Source of the DNA: an uncultured Candidatus Neoarthromitus sp.
Lineage (GTDB): Bacteria; Bacillota; Clostridia; Clostridiales; Clostridiaceae
NCBI GenBank assembly: GCA_937890765.1
Contig: CALADQ010000023.1
Span: forward strand, 9,427-73,426
Direction: 5' to 3'
Length of the DNA: 64,000 bases
The position numbers and the translations under genes are program-made. This document shows positions 25,802 through 34,669 of the stretch, in pieces. The notes under the pieces were generated by a model. It did no database searches. It worked only from the letters and a program-made list of their open reading frames with translations, and was not told the origin of the DNA. Position 1 is the first letter of the stretch. The number at the start of each line of letters is the position of its first letter.

Positions 25802-26155
25802 ATGTCTAAAAGAAAGAGAATTTATGTGGAAGAGAACTATTATCCAAATCAAGATAAAATTCAATATAATAATTTATTGTCAAATTACAATAACATAGTT
25901 GATTTATTAAATAACATAGATATTAATAATTTGAGAAATATTGTTTCGATGATTTTTAACGGGAATGATATAAATAATTTTAATTTCAATAATTTGAATA
26001 AAGAAATTAATTATATGGATGGAATTTATAATAGAAATGAAACTATAATAAATTTTTTTAATTGCTTGAAAGGAATTTTAAAGGATGAGTTTTCAGAAAT
26101 TGTAGAGAAGTTTATTAAGTTTTATATGGATGAAATAAACAATGAAAAATTATAA
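25802..26155 (+). CDS. Asn-rich protein of unknown function
   Basis: Encodes 117 residues, rich in Asn, Ile and Tyr, with no signal peptide or membrane segment. It starts SKRKRIYVEENYYPNQDK and the C-terminal half is probably helical (NCLKGILKDEFSEIVEKFIKFY). It lies downstream of the Asn/Cys-rich gene and probably shares its transcript. I place the start at ATG 25802, 5 nt after TGGAGG; an in-frame ATG at 25790 overlaps that site. No function can be assigned. Confidence 0.65.
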   Translation: MSKRKRIYVEENYYPNQDKIQYNNLLSNYNNIVDLLNNIDINNLRNIVSMIFNGNDINNFNFNNLNKEINYMDGIYNRNETIINFFNCLKGILKDEFSEIVEKFIKFYMDEINNEKL

Positions 26156-26255
26156 TTGTAAATTAATTTAAAATATGTATAAATAACTAAAATATGTGAA
26201 ATCATATAACTGTAAATGGAGATTAATATTTTTTCTCCACAAATCCCCCTTAAAT

Positions 26256-26287
26256 AAGGCTACCTTTCCTAAAAAGAAAGTAGCCTT
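26256..26287 (-). terminator. Terminator-like hairpin downstream of perR
   Basis: A stem of 12 bp (26256-26268 with 26276-26287, one bulged C). On the minus strand it lies just after the perR stop and is followed by TTATTT, a weak U-run. Confidence 0.55.
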
Positions 26288-26290
26288 AAA

Positions 26291-26731
26291 TTATGGAGTT
26301 AGTGATAATTCAGATGAGCATTCTTCACATATTCCATACAAAAACAAATCTAATTCTTCAACTTTATATGTTTTAATAGGAAGGTAATTTTTAAAAGATT
26401 TGTCTAATTTAAAATCCTTAATCTCATTACATTTCTTGCATTTAATATGACCATGTGGAGTTATTTTCGCGTCGTATCTAAAATTTTCCTCACATACGTT
26501 AAACATTTTTACGAGTCCAGAGTCGACTAAAGTATTCAAAGTTTTGTATACCGTAGCTAAACTTATTGTTGGAATTGATTTTTTAATGTTTTTATATATT
26601 GTATCAACAGTTGGATGATTACACGTAAACATTAAATAAGAGTATATGTTTATTCTTTGTAACGTCAACTTTAAATTTTTTTCTTTAAATACTTTTACTA
26701 TATCATCAATATTGCTTTTATTACTTAACAT
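26291..26731 (-). CDS. perR: Peroxide-responsive Fur-family repressor PerR
   Basis: A 146-residue Fur-family regulator. Every Bacillus PerR metal ligand is present with a shift of two: His39, Asp87, His93, His95 and Asp106, the last being the residue that separates PerR from Fur. Structural zinc cysteines are Cys98/Cys101 and Cys134/Cys137. It senses H2O2 by iron-catalysed histidine oxidation and represses peroxide defence genes. Its own promoter carries a strong PerR box (26770-26784), so autorepression is expected. No katA or ahp gene is in the window. Confidence 0.92.
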   Translation of the reverse strand: MLSNKSNIDDIVKVFKEKNLKLTLQRINIYSYLMFTCNHPTVDTIYKNIKKSIPTISLATVYKTLNTLVDSGLVKMFNVCEENFRYDAKITPHGHIKCKKCNEIKDFKLDKSFKNYLPIKTYKVEELDLFLYGICEECSSELSLTP

Positions 26732-26766
26732 AAAAAACTATCCCTTTTAATAAAATAACTACAATA

Positions 26767-26795
26767 ATTATATAATAATTATTATCATATGTCAA
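26767..26795 (-). promoter_or_regulatory. perR promoter with an embedded PerR box
   Basis: On the minus strand, TTGACA (26795-26790), a 17-nt spacer and TATAAT (26772-26767) form a fully consensus sigma-A promoter. ATATAATAATTATTA at 26770-26784 matches the Bacillus PER box TTATAATNATTATAA at 12 of 14 defined positions and overlaps the -10 box. Confidence 0.88.
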
Positions 26796-26807
26796 AAAAA
26801 TGTAACA

Positions 26808-27311
26808 CTAAAGATTGTTTAAAATTTTATTAGAATATATAAAATTTATTATCCTAGTTAATATTAAATCATAAAACATAAATAAAATTGAAAAACCTCC
26901 ACTAAAAATTGTAATTGATGTGTATGTAATTTTTAGTGGAAGAAATAATTTTGAATATAGAAAGAAAACTATTAAAAATAAAATATTGAAGTAGGATATT
27001 TTAAAAAAAATTTCAATGGGTATATTGCAAAATTTTTCTATGTAAAACTTTATTATTGGATACGATCCGAAAAAAAATAAATATATTATTGCATATTCAA
27101 CTAATCCAAAAATAATTGCGCATATGGTGGAAGAAATTAAAATTAAATAACAATATTTAATGTTTAGCTTTATTATGGATAGGCAACTTATCATTGACGA
27201 AATAGTTAACAGTGTTAAGTCAGCGATGTTTAATATTTTTGAAAAAGTAAAGAGCATTACGTTTATGGATATTAAAATAGAACTTTTTGTAATTTTATTA
27301 GTACTTACCAT
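26808..27311 (-). CDS. Integral membrane protein of unknown function (about five helices)
   Basis: Encodes 167 residues, almost entirely hydrophobic, with four to five membrane segments and a polar IEKFCNIPIE loop in the middle. It is the last gene of an operon with the J-domain-like and DUF5685 proteins; its ATG follows the preceding stop immediately (27312). I recall similar five-helix proteins linked to DUF5685 genes in Clostridia, but no function is known. Confidence 0.75.
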   Translation of the reverse strand: MVSTNKITKSSILISINVMLFTFSKILNIADLTLLTISSMISCLSIIKLNIKYCYLILISSTICAIIFGLVEYAIIYLFFFGSYPIIKFYIEKFCNIPIEIFFKISYFNILFLIVFFLYSKLFLPLKITYTSITIFSGGFSILFMFYDLILTRIINFIYSNKILNNL

Positions 27312-27899
27312 CTAGCAACATGATATTAAATCGCACCCACACAATTCGCAACAAGAATCTAAACACAAAAGAGTGCAACAAGTATCACAACATCCACCTC
27401 CACAACAACCACATCCATTATTATCGAATCCAGCTCTTTTTGTGTATGTTTTTCTAAATTCGTTGTTGGAATTTACGAATGAGTTATAAGATTGAGCGTA
27501 TTCAAAATTATTTGGCTCTAAGTTGTATGCTATTTCAAAATGAGTTTTGCTTTTATCATACCAACCTTCTTTGTAATAAATTTGTCCAATTAGGTAATTC
27601 CATTCTGCATTTCTATTTTCTATTTTCCAAAGTTTTTGTCGAGCTTCATCTAAAGAATTTGAGTTTATTAAATTGCGAATTTGAGATAGAGAAAAGTTTT
27701 CGTTTGAATAAAAATTGTTCATTAAATAATCGTAAGCACTATTGATTTCTAAAATTTTTTTGTTTATTTCGTCAAAGTTTGAATTATCTTCATTTAATTT
27801 TGAATTGTAGAAATTTATTAGTGTTTTGTATGAATCTTTTACTTCTTGAATAGAAGCATTTTCATTTAAATTTAAAATATCAAAGTATTTTTTGTTCAT
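27312..27899 (-). CDS. Degenerate J-domain protein with helical repeat and Cys-rich tail
   Basis: Encodes 195 residues. The N-terminal 60 residues are J-domain-like (KYFDILNLNENASIQEVKD, then INSAYDYLM). The HPD motif needed to stimulate DnaK reads NSK, so it probably does not act as an Hsp70 cochaperone. A TPR-like unit follows (WNYLIGQIYYKEGWYDKSKTH), then a tail of about 30 residues with more than ten Cys in CC pairs. I start at ATG 27899, 9 nt after GGAAGTG, overlapping the DUF5685 gene by 20 nt. Confidence 0.8.
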   Translation of the reverse strand: MNKKYFDILNLNENASIQEVKDSYKTLINFYNSKLNEDNSNFDEINKKILEINSAYDYLMNNFYSNENFSLSQIRNLINSNSLDEARQKLWKIENRNAEWNYLIGQIYYKEGWYDKSKTHFEIAYNLEPNNFEYAQSYNSFVNSNNEFRKTYTKRAGFDNNGCGCCGGGCCDTCCTLLCLDSCCELCGCDLISCC

Positions 27900-28809
27900 C
27901 TTTCTTAACACTTCCTTTTTTATTTGAACATTCAAAATGGTTTACAATTTTATCGACTTTTAGAGGCATACCCATTTGAAGTATGTTTTCGATTAATTCG
28001 TAGTTTTTCGTTACGGATAATTCTTTAAAATTTTCTAGACATTTAAAATTCACGTAAGTTAGTAGTGAAAAATATTTTTGTTTAATGTCTCTCTTGAATT
28101 GTAAAATATTATTTTCATTTAATGAAATTTTGCTTTCTGAACGTATAATTGGGTTAAATAAATTTTTTCTAAAATCTTTTTCGATATCATCAAAGGCATC
28201 TACTATGTAAATCCACTTACCTAAATTATAACCTAAAATTCCAAGATGATGTAAAGAGGTTTCATCGAAATTGTTTATCTTGCCATAAAAATTTAAAATT
28301 TCTTTTGTTAAATTAGAAAATGGATGTGCGTATTCGTCAATAGATAAAATTTCATCAGAATTTTCCAATTTTTTCAGATTGTGAAGATTTTCATCTATAA
28401 TTTTTTTAATTTCGTCAAATTGTTCAGGCATTTTCTTCACATAACAGTTTGCAACTGGGAAAATTAATTTTGAAAATAAATTATTTTCATCATTTATGTC
28501 GTCAAGTATTTTATTATGTGTTAAAATTGTATTTATATGACTAGCGTAATTTATGCTCTTGTTGTTTTGTACAATTAATTTTTTTTCAATTGGATGAATT
28601 ATGCAGGTTTTTTTAATTACGGTGTGGGGTTTTGATGAAAAACTGTCTAATAAAATTGAGATAAATGTTATATCGAAATTTATACTTACTCGTGGAATAT
28701 TGCCATAATTTTTTTTGATTTCATGACAAAGACTACAGTAATAACTTTTGAAAGTTGTGTAATGTTTTATTTTTAGATCAGGTTTGAAGGGATACATATA
28801 TCCGAACAT
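27880..28809 (-). CDS. DUF5685-family protein
   Basis: Encodes 309 residues. The N-terminal MFGYMYPFKPDLKIKHYT, then YYCSLCHEI with a CxxC pair, is the recognisable start of DUF5685; later HLGILGYNLGKWIYIVDAFDDIEKD suggests an all-helical terpene-synthase-like fold with an acidic cluster. Its biochemical function is unknown. It is the first gene of a three-gene operon with the J-domain-like and membrane proteins, an association I believe is conserved in Clostridia. GAGGTAG precedes the ATG. Confidence 0.82.
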   Translation of the reverse strand: MFGYMYPFKPDLKIKHYTTFKSYYCSLCHEIKKNYGNIPRVSINFDITFISILLDSFSSKPHTVIKKTCIIHPIEKKLIVQNNKSINYASHINTILTHNKILDDINDENNLFSKLIFPVANCYVKKMPEQFDEIKKIIDENLHNLKKLENSDEILSIDEYAHPFSNLTKEILNFYGKINNFDETSLHHLGILGYNLGKWIYIVDAFDDIEKDFRKNLFNPIIRSESKISLNENNILQFKRDIKQKYFSLLTYVNFKCLENFKELSVTKNYELIENILQMGMPLKVDKIVNHFECSNKKGSVKKDEQKIL

Positions 28810-28922
28810 TAAATTACTACCTCGTTAAAATATTTTTTATTATAAGAGTATATCACAAAAACGTATTTTGTAATTTAAATCTTGAGAAGTATTTCACTAA
28901 AATAATTATTTGGAGGTTTAAT

Positions 28923-29090
28923 ATGGAGTGCTATTTTTTATCTACGTCATTTGAAACGGTCGAATGTTTTAAGGAGTGTGTTTATTACAACAAGGATAAG
29001 GAAGACCCAGTTGAAGATTGTCCTTTTGCACAAATTTTTAAAGGGAAAAGTTATAGTGATATAAAGAAGGAAGCGATAAAATTAAGTTAA
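28923..29090 (+). CDS. Small Cys-containing protein (55 residues)
   Basis: A short frame, ATG 28923 to TAA 29090, behind TTTGGAGGT and followed 21 nt later by a terminator. It encodes a hydrophilic peptide (MECYFLSTSFETVECFKECV, then EDPVEDCPFAQIF) with Cys3, Cys15, Cys19 and Cys33. The CxxxC and CP motifs suggest metal or Fe-S binding, which is inference. No homologue is recognised with certainty. Confidence 0.7.
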   Translation: MECYFLSTSFETVECFKECVYYNKDKEDPVEDCPFAQIFKGKSYSDIKKEAIKLS

Positions 29091-29111
29091 TTTAATTACA
29101 TATTTTTCATT

Positions 29112-29135
29112 GGTACTTCGTTAAGTACCTTTTTG
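29112..29135 (+). terminator. Intrinsic terminator after the small Cys protein
   Basis: A 7-bp GGTACTT/AAGTACC stem with a CGTT loop, followed by TTTTTTG and further T. Confidence 0.85.
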
Positions 29136-29303
29136 TTTTTTTGTAAAAATTATTTTTGCGTATTGTTGTTTTAAATTTTTTGTAATCATGATAACATTTA
29201 AAATCAAAATTATAACTAGTTTTACTCATTTCTAAATACATGGAAATTAAATTTGTAATGGTGTAATATGTACTTATAAAAAATAATTTGGAGTTGAGAT
29301 GTT

Positions 29304-30488
29304 TTGTATAGTATAGATTTTTTAAAAGAGGCAAGTTATATAAAACAAGAGATAATTGAAAATAGAAGATATTTTCATAAATATCCTGAAATAGGATTTG
29401 AAGAATTTAATACTTCAAAAAAAATTGTTCAATATTTAAATGATTTGGGTATAGAAAATAAAATTGTTTGTTCTACAGGAATTGTTGGTATCATTCGTGG
29501 AAATGGTGATGGTCCTGTTGTTGCTCTTCGTTCTGATTTAGATGCTCTTCCGATTTGTGATAGAAAAAATGTTGAATACTCATCACAGATAAACGGAAAA
29601 ATGCATGCGTGTGGACATGATGGACACATGGCAATTTTAATGGGAGCTATTAAAATTTTAAATAAACATAGGGATAAGTTTAAGGGAATTGTGAAAATAA
29701 TTTTTGAGCCAGCTGAAGAAACTGTGGGTGGTGCAAAATTTATGATAAAAGAAAATGTTTTGGAGAATCCAAAAGTTAATGCTATAATCGGGCTTCATGT
29801 TTCAGAACTTTTGGAGGTTGGAACTGTTGGAGTTAATTATGATGTTGTAAATGCGGCTTCTAATCCTTTTAAAATAATTGTGAAGGGAAAAGGTGGACAT
29901 GGTGCACATCCAGAAGATTCAATAGATCCTATAGTTGCTTCGTGCAATTTGGTTACGATGCTCCAAAATATTGTAAGTAGGGAAATAAGTCCGCATAATC
30001 CTTCGGTGATAACCGTTGGGAAATTTTGTGGAGGAACTGCTCCAAATATAATTCCTGAAGAAGTTGTTTTGGAAGGAATAATTAGAACTTTAAATAAGGA
30101 AGATAGGGCTTATGTTATAAATAGGCTGAAAGAAATTTGTAATGGAATAAGTGTTTCGATGAAAGTTAGCATCGATGTTGAAATAATTGATGGATATCCG
30201 TGTTTGTTTAACGATAGCAATGTTGTTTCAATCTCTGAAAAAGTTTTTGAAAAAATATTGGGTAAAGAGAATGTTATTAAAAATATTTCGCCTTCAATGG
30301 GAGTTGAAAGTTTTGCGTATTTCTCCGAAAAAGTTCCATCAATGTTTTACTTTTTAGGAACTAGAAATTCTAAAACAGGAATTGTTCATCCTGCTCATGG
30401 AAGTTTGTTTGATTTAGATGAAGATGGGTTAGTTATAGGGGCTGCATTGCAAAGTGCCCTTGCTGTGAATTATTTAAATAACAATTGA
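29304..30488 (+). CDS. M20-family amidohydrolase/peptidase
   Basis: A 394-residue cytoplasmic metal-dependent amidohydrolase. Conserved sites are DLDALPI, MHACGHDGHMA, FEPAEETVGG and HVSELLEVGTVG, with terminal VHPAHGSLFDLDEDGL. The ligand pattern is that of the IAA-amidohydrolase/hippurate hydrolase/N-acyl-amino-acid group; the substrate is not readable. The start is TTG 29304 with GGAG 11 nt upstream. It is followed at 13 nt by a pseudouridine synthase, probably co-transcribed. Confidence 0.92.
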   Translation: MYSIDFLKEASYIKQEIIENRRYFHKYPEIGFEEFNTSKKIVQYLNDLGIENKIVCSTGIVGIIRGNGDGPVVALRSDLDALPICDRKNVEYSSQINGKMHACGHDGHMAILMGAIKILNKHRDKFKGIVKIIFEPAEETVGGAKFMIKENVLENPKVNAIIGLHVSELLEVGTVGVNYDVVNAASNPFKIIVKGKGGHGAHPEDSIDPIVASCNLVTMLQNIVSREISPHNPSVITVGKFCGGTAPNIIPEEVVLEGIIRTLNKEDRAYVINRLKEICNGISVSMKVSIDVEIIDGYPCLFNDSNVVSISEKVFEKILGKENVIKNISPSMGVESFAYFSEKVPSMFYFLGTRNSKTGIVHPAHGSLFDLDEDGLVIGAALQSALAVNYLNNN

Positions 30489-30501
30489 TTTAGGAGAAAT
30501 T

Positions 30502-31497
30502 ATGAAGCAAGAGATTAAAATTGGAGTTAACGAAAAGAATCAAAGACTTGATAAATTTTTGAGAAAACTTTTTAAAGATGTGAAATTAAGTTTGATTTTT
30601 AAAGACATAAGAAAGGGAAACATTAAAGTTAATGGTAAAAAGAAAAATCTAGATTACAAACTTCAAGATGGAGATGTCTTGAAAATTTTTGGTTACCATT
30701 ACGATATAGAAAAGAAACAGTGCGAATTGGCTAATGTTAAATTTGACAATGCAAATTATCAAAAACCTAAAATATGTTATGAAGATAAAAATTTATTAAT
30801 TGTTATTAAAGAGAAAGATGTTCTTGTTCATTCAAATGGTGATGATGGGCTTAGCGATTTAACCAAAAATGTGAGAATTTATTTATCAAAAGAAGGTAAG
30901 TACATTCCTGAAAAAAATTTAACTTTTTCGCCATCGCCTGTTAATAGATTAGATAGAAATACTCATGGATTAGTTATGTTTGGGAAAAATAATGTTTCAT
31001 TAAATGAATTAACTTGTCTTATTCGTGAAAGAAATGTAAATAAGTATTACAAAGCTCTTGTTGAAGGAAAAATTAAAGATGGAATTTACAAAGCTTATAT
31101 AAAGAAGGATTCTAAATTAAATAAATCTTTTGTTTGTGATAAAAAGGACGAATCTTCAAAAGAAATTCTTATGGAAGTTAAAAATTTAGATACCAATGGA
31201 ATTATAAGTTTGTTAGATATAAAACTTATTACAGGGCGAAGTCATCAAATTAGAAGTCATCTAAAATTTTTGGGTAATCCTATAATTGGAGATTTAAAAT
31301 ATGGAAACAAGGAAATTAGGAGCTTTTTTTTCAATAAGTATGGTGTAAAAAATCAGTTATTGTTTGCATATAAACTAGAATTTAATGGAATAGATGAAAA
31401 TATGGAATTAAATTATTTAAATGGTAAAGTTGTGGTTATGCCTTTACCATCTCAATTTAAAAGAATTATTAAACAAGAATTTAAAATAAATTTTTAG
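30502..31497 (+). CDS. RluA-family pseudouridine synthase with S4 domain
   Basis: A 331-residue RNA-modifying enzyme. The N-terminal S4 RNA-binding domain (NQRLDKFLRKLFKD, then IRKGNIKVNGKKKN) is followed by the catalytic domain with NRLDRNTHGLV, where the Asp is the nucleophile, and ITGRSHQIRSHL. Which 23S or tRNA uridine it targets (RluC/RluD/RluA) cannot be decided here. TAGGAG precedes the ATG. Confidence 0.93.
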   Translation: MKQEIKIGVNEKNQRLDKFLRKLFKDVKLSLIFKDIRKGNIKVNGKKKNLDYKLQDGDVLKIFGYHYDIEKKQCELANVKFDNANYQKPKICYEDKNLLIVIKEKDVLVHSNGDDGLSDLTKNVRIYLSKEGKYIPEKNLTFSPSPVNRLDRNTHGLVMFGKNNVSLNELTCLIRERNVNKYYKALVEGKIKDGIYKAYIKKDSKLNKSFVCDKKDESSKEILMEVKNLDTNGIISLLDIKLITGRSHQIRSHLKFLGNPIIGDLKYGNKEIRSFFFNKYGVKNQLLFAYKLEFNGIDENMELNYLNGKVVVMPLPSQFKRIIKQEFKINF

Positions 31498-31507
31498 AGG
31501 AAAACGG

Positions 31508-33139
31508 ATGAAAGAACAATCGACAGGAAAAAGTTTTATAGCCTTATCTTTTGCTGGAGTTATGGTAAAGATTATGTCACTCATTTACGTTCCAATTATT
31601 ATAAGAATACTTGGTGATGAGGGATATGGAATTTATTTAGTTTCATACGATATATTTAGTTTGATTTATGTAATAACAAATTCTGGTATGCAAATAGCAA
31701 TTGCTAAACAAATAGCAGAGTTTGTTGCTTTGAATCAACAACAGAATGTAATTAAAACATTTCAAGTTGGAAAGAGAATATTGTTCTTAATAGGTTTAAT
31801 AAGTTCAGTTATTTTGTTTTTAAGTGCGAAGTGGGCATCGAAAATTGTAGGAAGCGAACGTGCGTACTTAGGAATAATGTTTTTATCGCCAACAATATTT
31901 TTTACATCTATATTGGCAGCTTATCGAGGTTTCTTTCAAGGAATTTCAAATATGACTCCAATAGCTCTTTCTCAAATATTAGAACAAGTATTTAATATTT
32001 TTACAAGTGTTTGGTGTGCGGCTTTCTTAGTTAAATATAATTTGGAACTGGGAGCTGCCGGAGGAACTGTTGGAACTACATTAGGAGCATTAATTGCGAT
32101 AATATTTTTGTGGTGCGTAATTTTAAAAAGAAAAAAAGAATACGCTATGGATTTTTTTACGCCGTATTTAACTCCAAACATGGAAAAACAAGATACTGTT
32201 TCAGTAAAACAAATTATTTCAACGTTTTTTAAATATGGGACGCCAGTGATATTAACTTCAGGAATACAATATGTTGGTGCTGTTATAGATTTGGCTTTGG
32301 TGAAAAATAGACTTTTATTTGCTGGTTTTGATAGTGGAACAAGTGATATTTTGTATGGGCTTTTAGGAAAATATAAAACTTTGGTTTACGTACCACTTGC
32401 GTTAATTGCTGCTTTGTCTGCTGCAGTTATACCAAGCATAGTCAAGTCTGTTGTTTTAAAAAATAATGAGGAATTGTTTATTAAGATTAAATTTGCTCTT
32501 AAAGTGAGTTTTTTAATATCAGTGCCATCTTTTGTTGGATTGGCAGTTTTAAGCAAACCTATATATTCAATTTTGTTTTCTGAGAAATATAGTAGCGGAT
32601 ATATTTTAATGATTTATGGCTCGTCGCTTGTTGTTTTTATGGCAATAGTTCAAATACAAACTACAATTTTGCAAGGATTAAATAAGTTTTATTCTGTTTT
32701 TGTGAGTTTGTGTGTAGGGGTTGTTATTAAGCTTGTATCTAATTATGTTTTTATAGGAATAAAATTTATGAACATAAATGGTGCGGTTATAGGAAGTATT
32801 TTGGGATTTTTAATTCCAATGATAATAAATTCTTTTTTGATAAAGAAGTATGTAGGTTTTAAAAGTGAGTTTTTTAAAAATTCTTTCAAGCCATTAATAA
32901 GTTCTTTGTGCATGGGAGTTTGTGTAATATTTTCATATTCAATTTTAAAATTTGTATTTGATAAATTTTCATTTGGACTAGTGTTATATTTTTCATTTGG
33001 AATTTCAATATTAATTGGAATTTTTGTGTATTTTATTTTGATAATATTTTTTAAGTATTTAAATAAAGATGATTTAAGTTTTATGCCGTCATCGTTAGTT
33101 AATAGAATACCTGAAAAAATAAAGAGTAGATTCTTTTAG
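31508..33139 (+). CDS. MATE/MVF-type flippase, YtgP/MurJ-like
   Basis: A polytopic membrane protein of 543 residues with about 14 helices. AYRGFFQGISNMTPIALSQI and LEQVFNI match the YtgP/SpoVB group of MVF flippases. YtgP-type members act as MurJ, flipping lipid II for peptidoglycan synthesis, so this is the best lipid II flippase candidate in the window. It starts 10 nt after the pseudouridine synthase with TAGAGGAAAA before the ATG. It converges on another flippase gene of the same superfamily. Confidence 0.85.
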   Translation: MKEQSTGKSFIALSFAGVMVKIMSLIYVPIIIRILGDEGYGIYLVSYDIFSLIYVITNSGMQIAIAKQIAEFVALNQQQNVIKTFQVGKRILFLIGLISSVILFLSAKWASKIVGSERAYLGIMFLSPTIFFTSILAAYRGFFQGISNMTPIALSQILEQVFNIFTSVWCAAFLVKYNLELGAAGGTVGTTLGALIAIIFLWCVILKRKKEYAMDFFTPYLTPNMEKQDTVSVKQIISTFFKYGTPVILTSGIQYVGAVIDLALVKNRLLFAGFDSGTSDILYGLLGKYKTLVYVPLALIAALSAAVIPSIVKSVVLKNNEELFIKIKFALKVSFLISVPSFVGLAVLSKPIYSILFSEKYSSGYILMIYGSSLVVFMAIVQIQTTILQGLNKFYSVFVSLCVGVVIKLVSNYVFIGIKFMNINGAVIGSILGFLIPMIINSFLIKKYVGFKSEFFKNSFKPLISSLCMGVCVIFSYSILKFVFDKFSFGLVLYFSFGISILIGIFVYFILIIFFKYLNKDDLSFMPSSLVNRIPEKIKSRFF

Positions 33140-33156
33140 AGAACCTACTCTTTTTT
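33121..33156. terminator. Bidirectional terminator between convergent flippase genes
   Basis: A 9-bp outer stem (33121-33129 with 33145-33153) plus a 4-bp inner stem (33131-33134 with 33140-33143), one A-C mismatch, and T-run. It overlaps the ends of both genes. Confidence 0.85.
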
Positions 33157-34669
33157 ATTTAAATCTAAATGGTCGCCTTCTTATATCTCTCACAACTGTA
33201 ATTCCAAAAACTCCAAACCCTGCAAATATAATCAGTAAATTTTGAATGATTTCAAATTTTGGAGGAATGTAAGATTTAATTAAATATAAAACTAAAACCA
33301 TCAAAATGCTTAGCAAAATATAAATTATATATTTTGGAATTTCGGGTTTTATTTTAATTACCTTTTTAATTTCACGCAAATTTAAAATCACAGATAAAAA
33401 TGAATCAGCGATTAATGCGATTGCATAACTTAAAATATTTATTTTGTAAAATCCAGCTAACACGTATATAATTACAATTTCTACGAATGAACAGATTAAA
33501 GAATTTATCAAAATTTTGTTTTGTTTTCCTAATCCGTTTAAAATACTATAAGTCGTTAATGAAATGAAAAACATTGGTGTAACCAAACTTGCAAACCAAA
33601 TATACGAACCTAAATCTGTTCTTTTGAAAAACATGTAAGAAAGTTCATCCGGAATTACAAAACATACGACCATCGTTGCCAATCCAAGTATGAAAGAAAT
33701 TTTTATGACTTCACGTATTCTTTTTTCAGCAGTATTCATTTTATTTTTGCTTATGGATTTTGACAAATCGGGAATTAATAAAGTTGATATTGAACTCACT
33801 ATTATTATAGGAAATAAAACTATATTTAAAGCCATTCCATTAAATTTTCCCATTATTGAAAGCGCTTGAGAATAATCAAATCCAGCTTTTAAAAGCCGTC
33901 TTGGAATAATTAACGTTGTTAAAGTTGAAAGAAATGTAGTTATAAGACCATTTATACAAAGTGGAAATGCAATTTTAAGCATATCAATTAACAAGCTTTT
34001 TCTTGTTATTTCAGTAGAAGTATTACTTGTGCATTTATGTTTAATTTTTTTGTAGTAAGAATACAAGAACACGTAGCTTAAAAATTCTCCCATGCAGATT
34101 GATATGTATGCAGCAGTAACTGTTGCTTCAACAGTTTTAAATTCAAAAAATTTAATCACAAGGATTAAAACAACTATTCGTATAAATTTTTCAAGTATAT
34201 CAATTATCGAAGGAATGTTTATTTGTGAAGTACCATAAAAATACCCCTTCAATATGTTCGAAATTGAAATGAATATCATAGCAGGACATATTATTTTGAT
34301 TGCTGTAATTATTCTCATATCTTTTATAATAAATTGAGCTATAAGAGGGGATAAGGTATAAACAACTGTAGCTATTATTAACGACCAAATTAATGTAAAT
34401 ATCATTGAAGTTTTCACTGTTAAATTTACTTTGTTAAAGTATTTATTATCGAAATAAATTGCAGTAAGTCTTGATACAGAAGTTAAAATACCACCACACA
34501 TTAAACATATAAACAAATTATATATTGGCATAAGAAGACCATAAAGTCCAAGAGCTTCAGCGCCTAATTCTTTTGATAAAATCAATGAAAATGTAAATCC
34601 TAAAATCCCAGTTAATATATTGGATGAACTTAAAATAAAAGATTTTTTATAAAAATTTTCTTTTTCCAA
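33155..34669 (-). CDS. SpoVB-like oligosaccharide/lipid flippase
   Basis: A polytopic protein of 504 residues, about 13-14 helices, of the polysaccharide-flippase (PST/SpoVB) group. LKGYFYGTSQINIPSIIDILEK corresponds to the equivalent helix of SpoVB, and LSKELGAEALGLYGLLMPIYNL is a typical opening. SpoVB acts in spore-cortex synthesis in spore formers. With a YtgP-like paralogue next door, the roles may be divided (inference). GGGAGG precedes the ATG. Confidence 0.83.
   Translation of the reverse strand: MEKENFYKKSFILSSSNILTGILGFTFSLILSKELGAEALGLYGLLMPIYNLFICLMCGGILTSVSRLTAIYFDNKYFNKVNLTVKTSMIFTLIWSLIIATVVYTLSPLIAQFIIKDMRIITAIKIICPAMIFISISNILKGYFYGTSQINIPSIIDILEKFIRIVVLILVIKFFEFKTVEATVTAAYISICMGEFLSYVFLYSYYKKIKHKCTSNTSTEITRKSLLIDMLKIAFPLCINGLITTFLSTLTTLIIPRRLLKAGFDYSQALSIMGKFNGMALNIVLFPIIIVSSISTLLIPDLSKSISKNKMNTAEKRIREVIKISFILGLATMVVCFVIPDELSYMFFKRTDLGSYIWFASLVTPMFFISLTTYSILNGLGKQNKILINSLICSFVEIVIIYVLAGFYKINILSYAIALIADSFLSVILNLREIKKVIKIKPEIPKYIIYILLSILMVLVLYLIKSYIPPKFEIIQNLLIIFAGFGVFGITVVRDIRRRPFRFK

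Noticed and set aside
26196..26387. A 63-codon rightward frame over the perR terminator and 3' end
   Set aside because: It has no ribosome-binding site and lies mostly antisense to perR and its hairpin; the protein has no family-like features.
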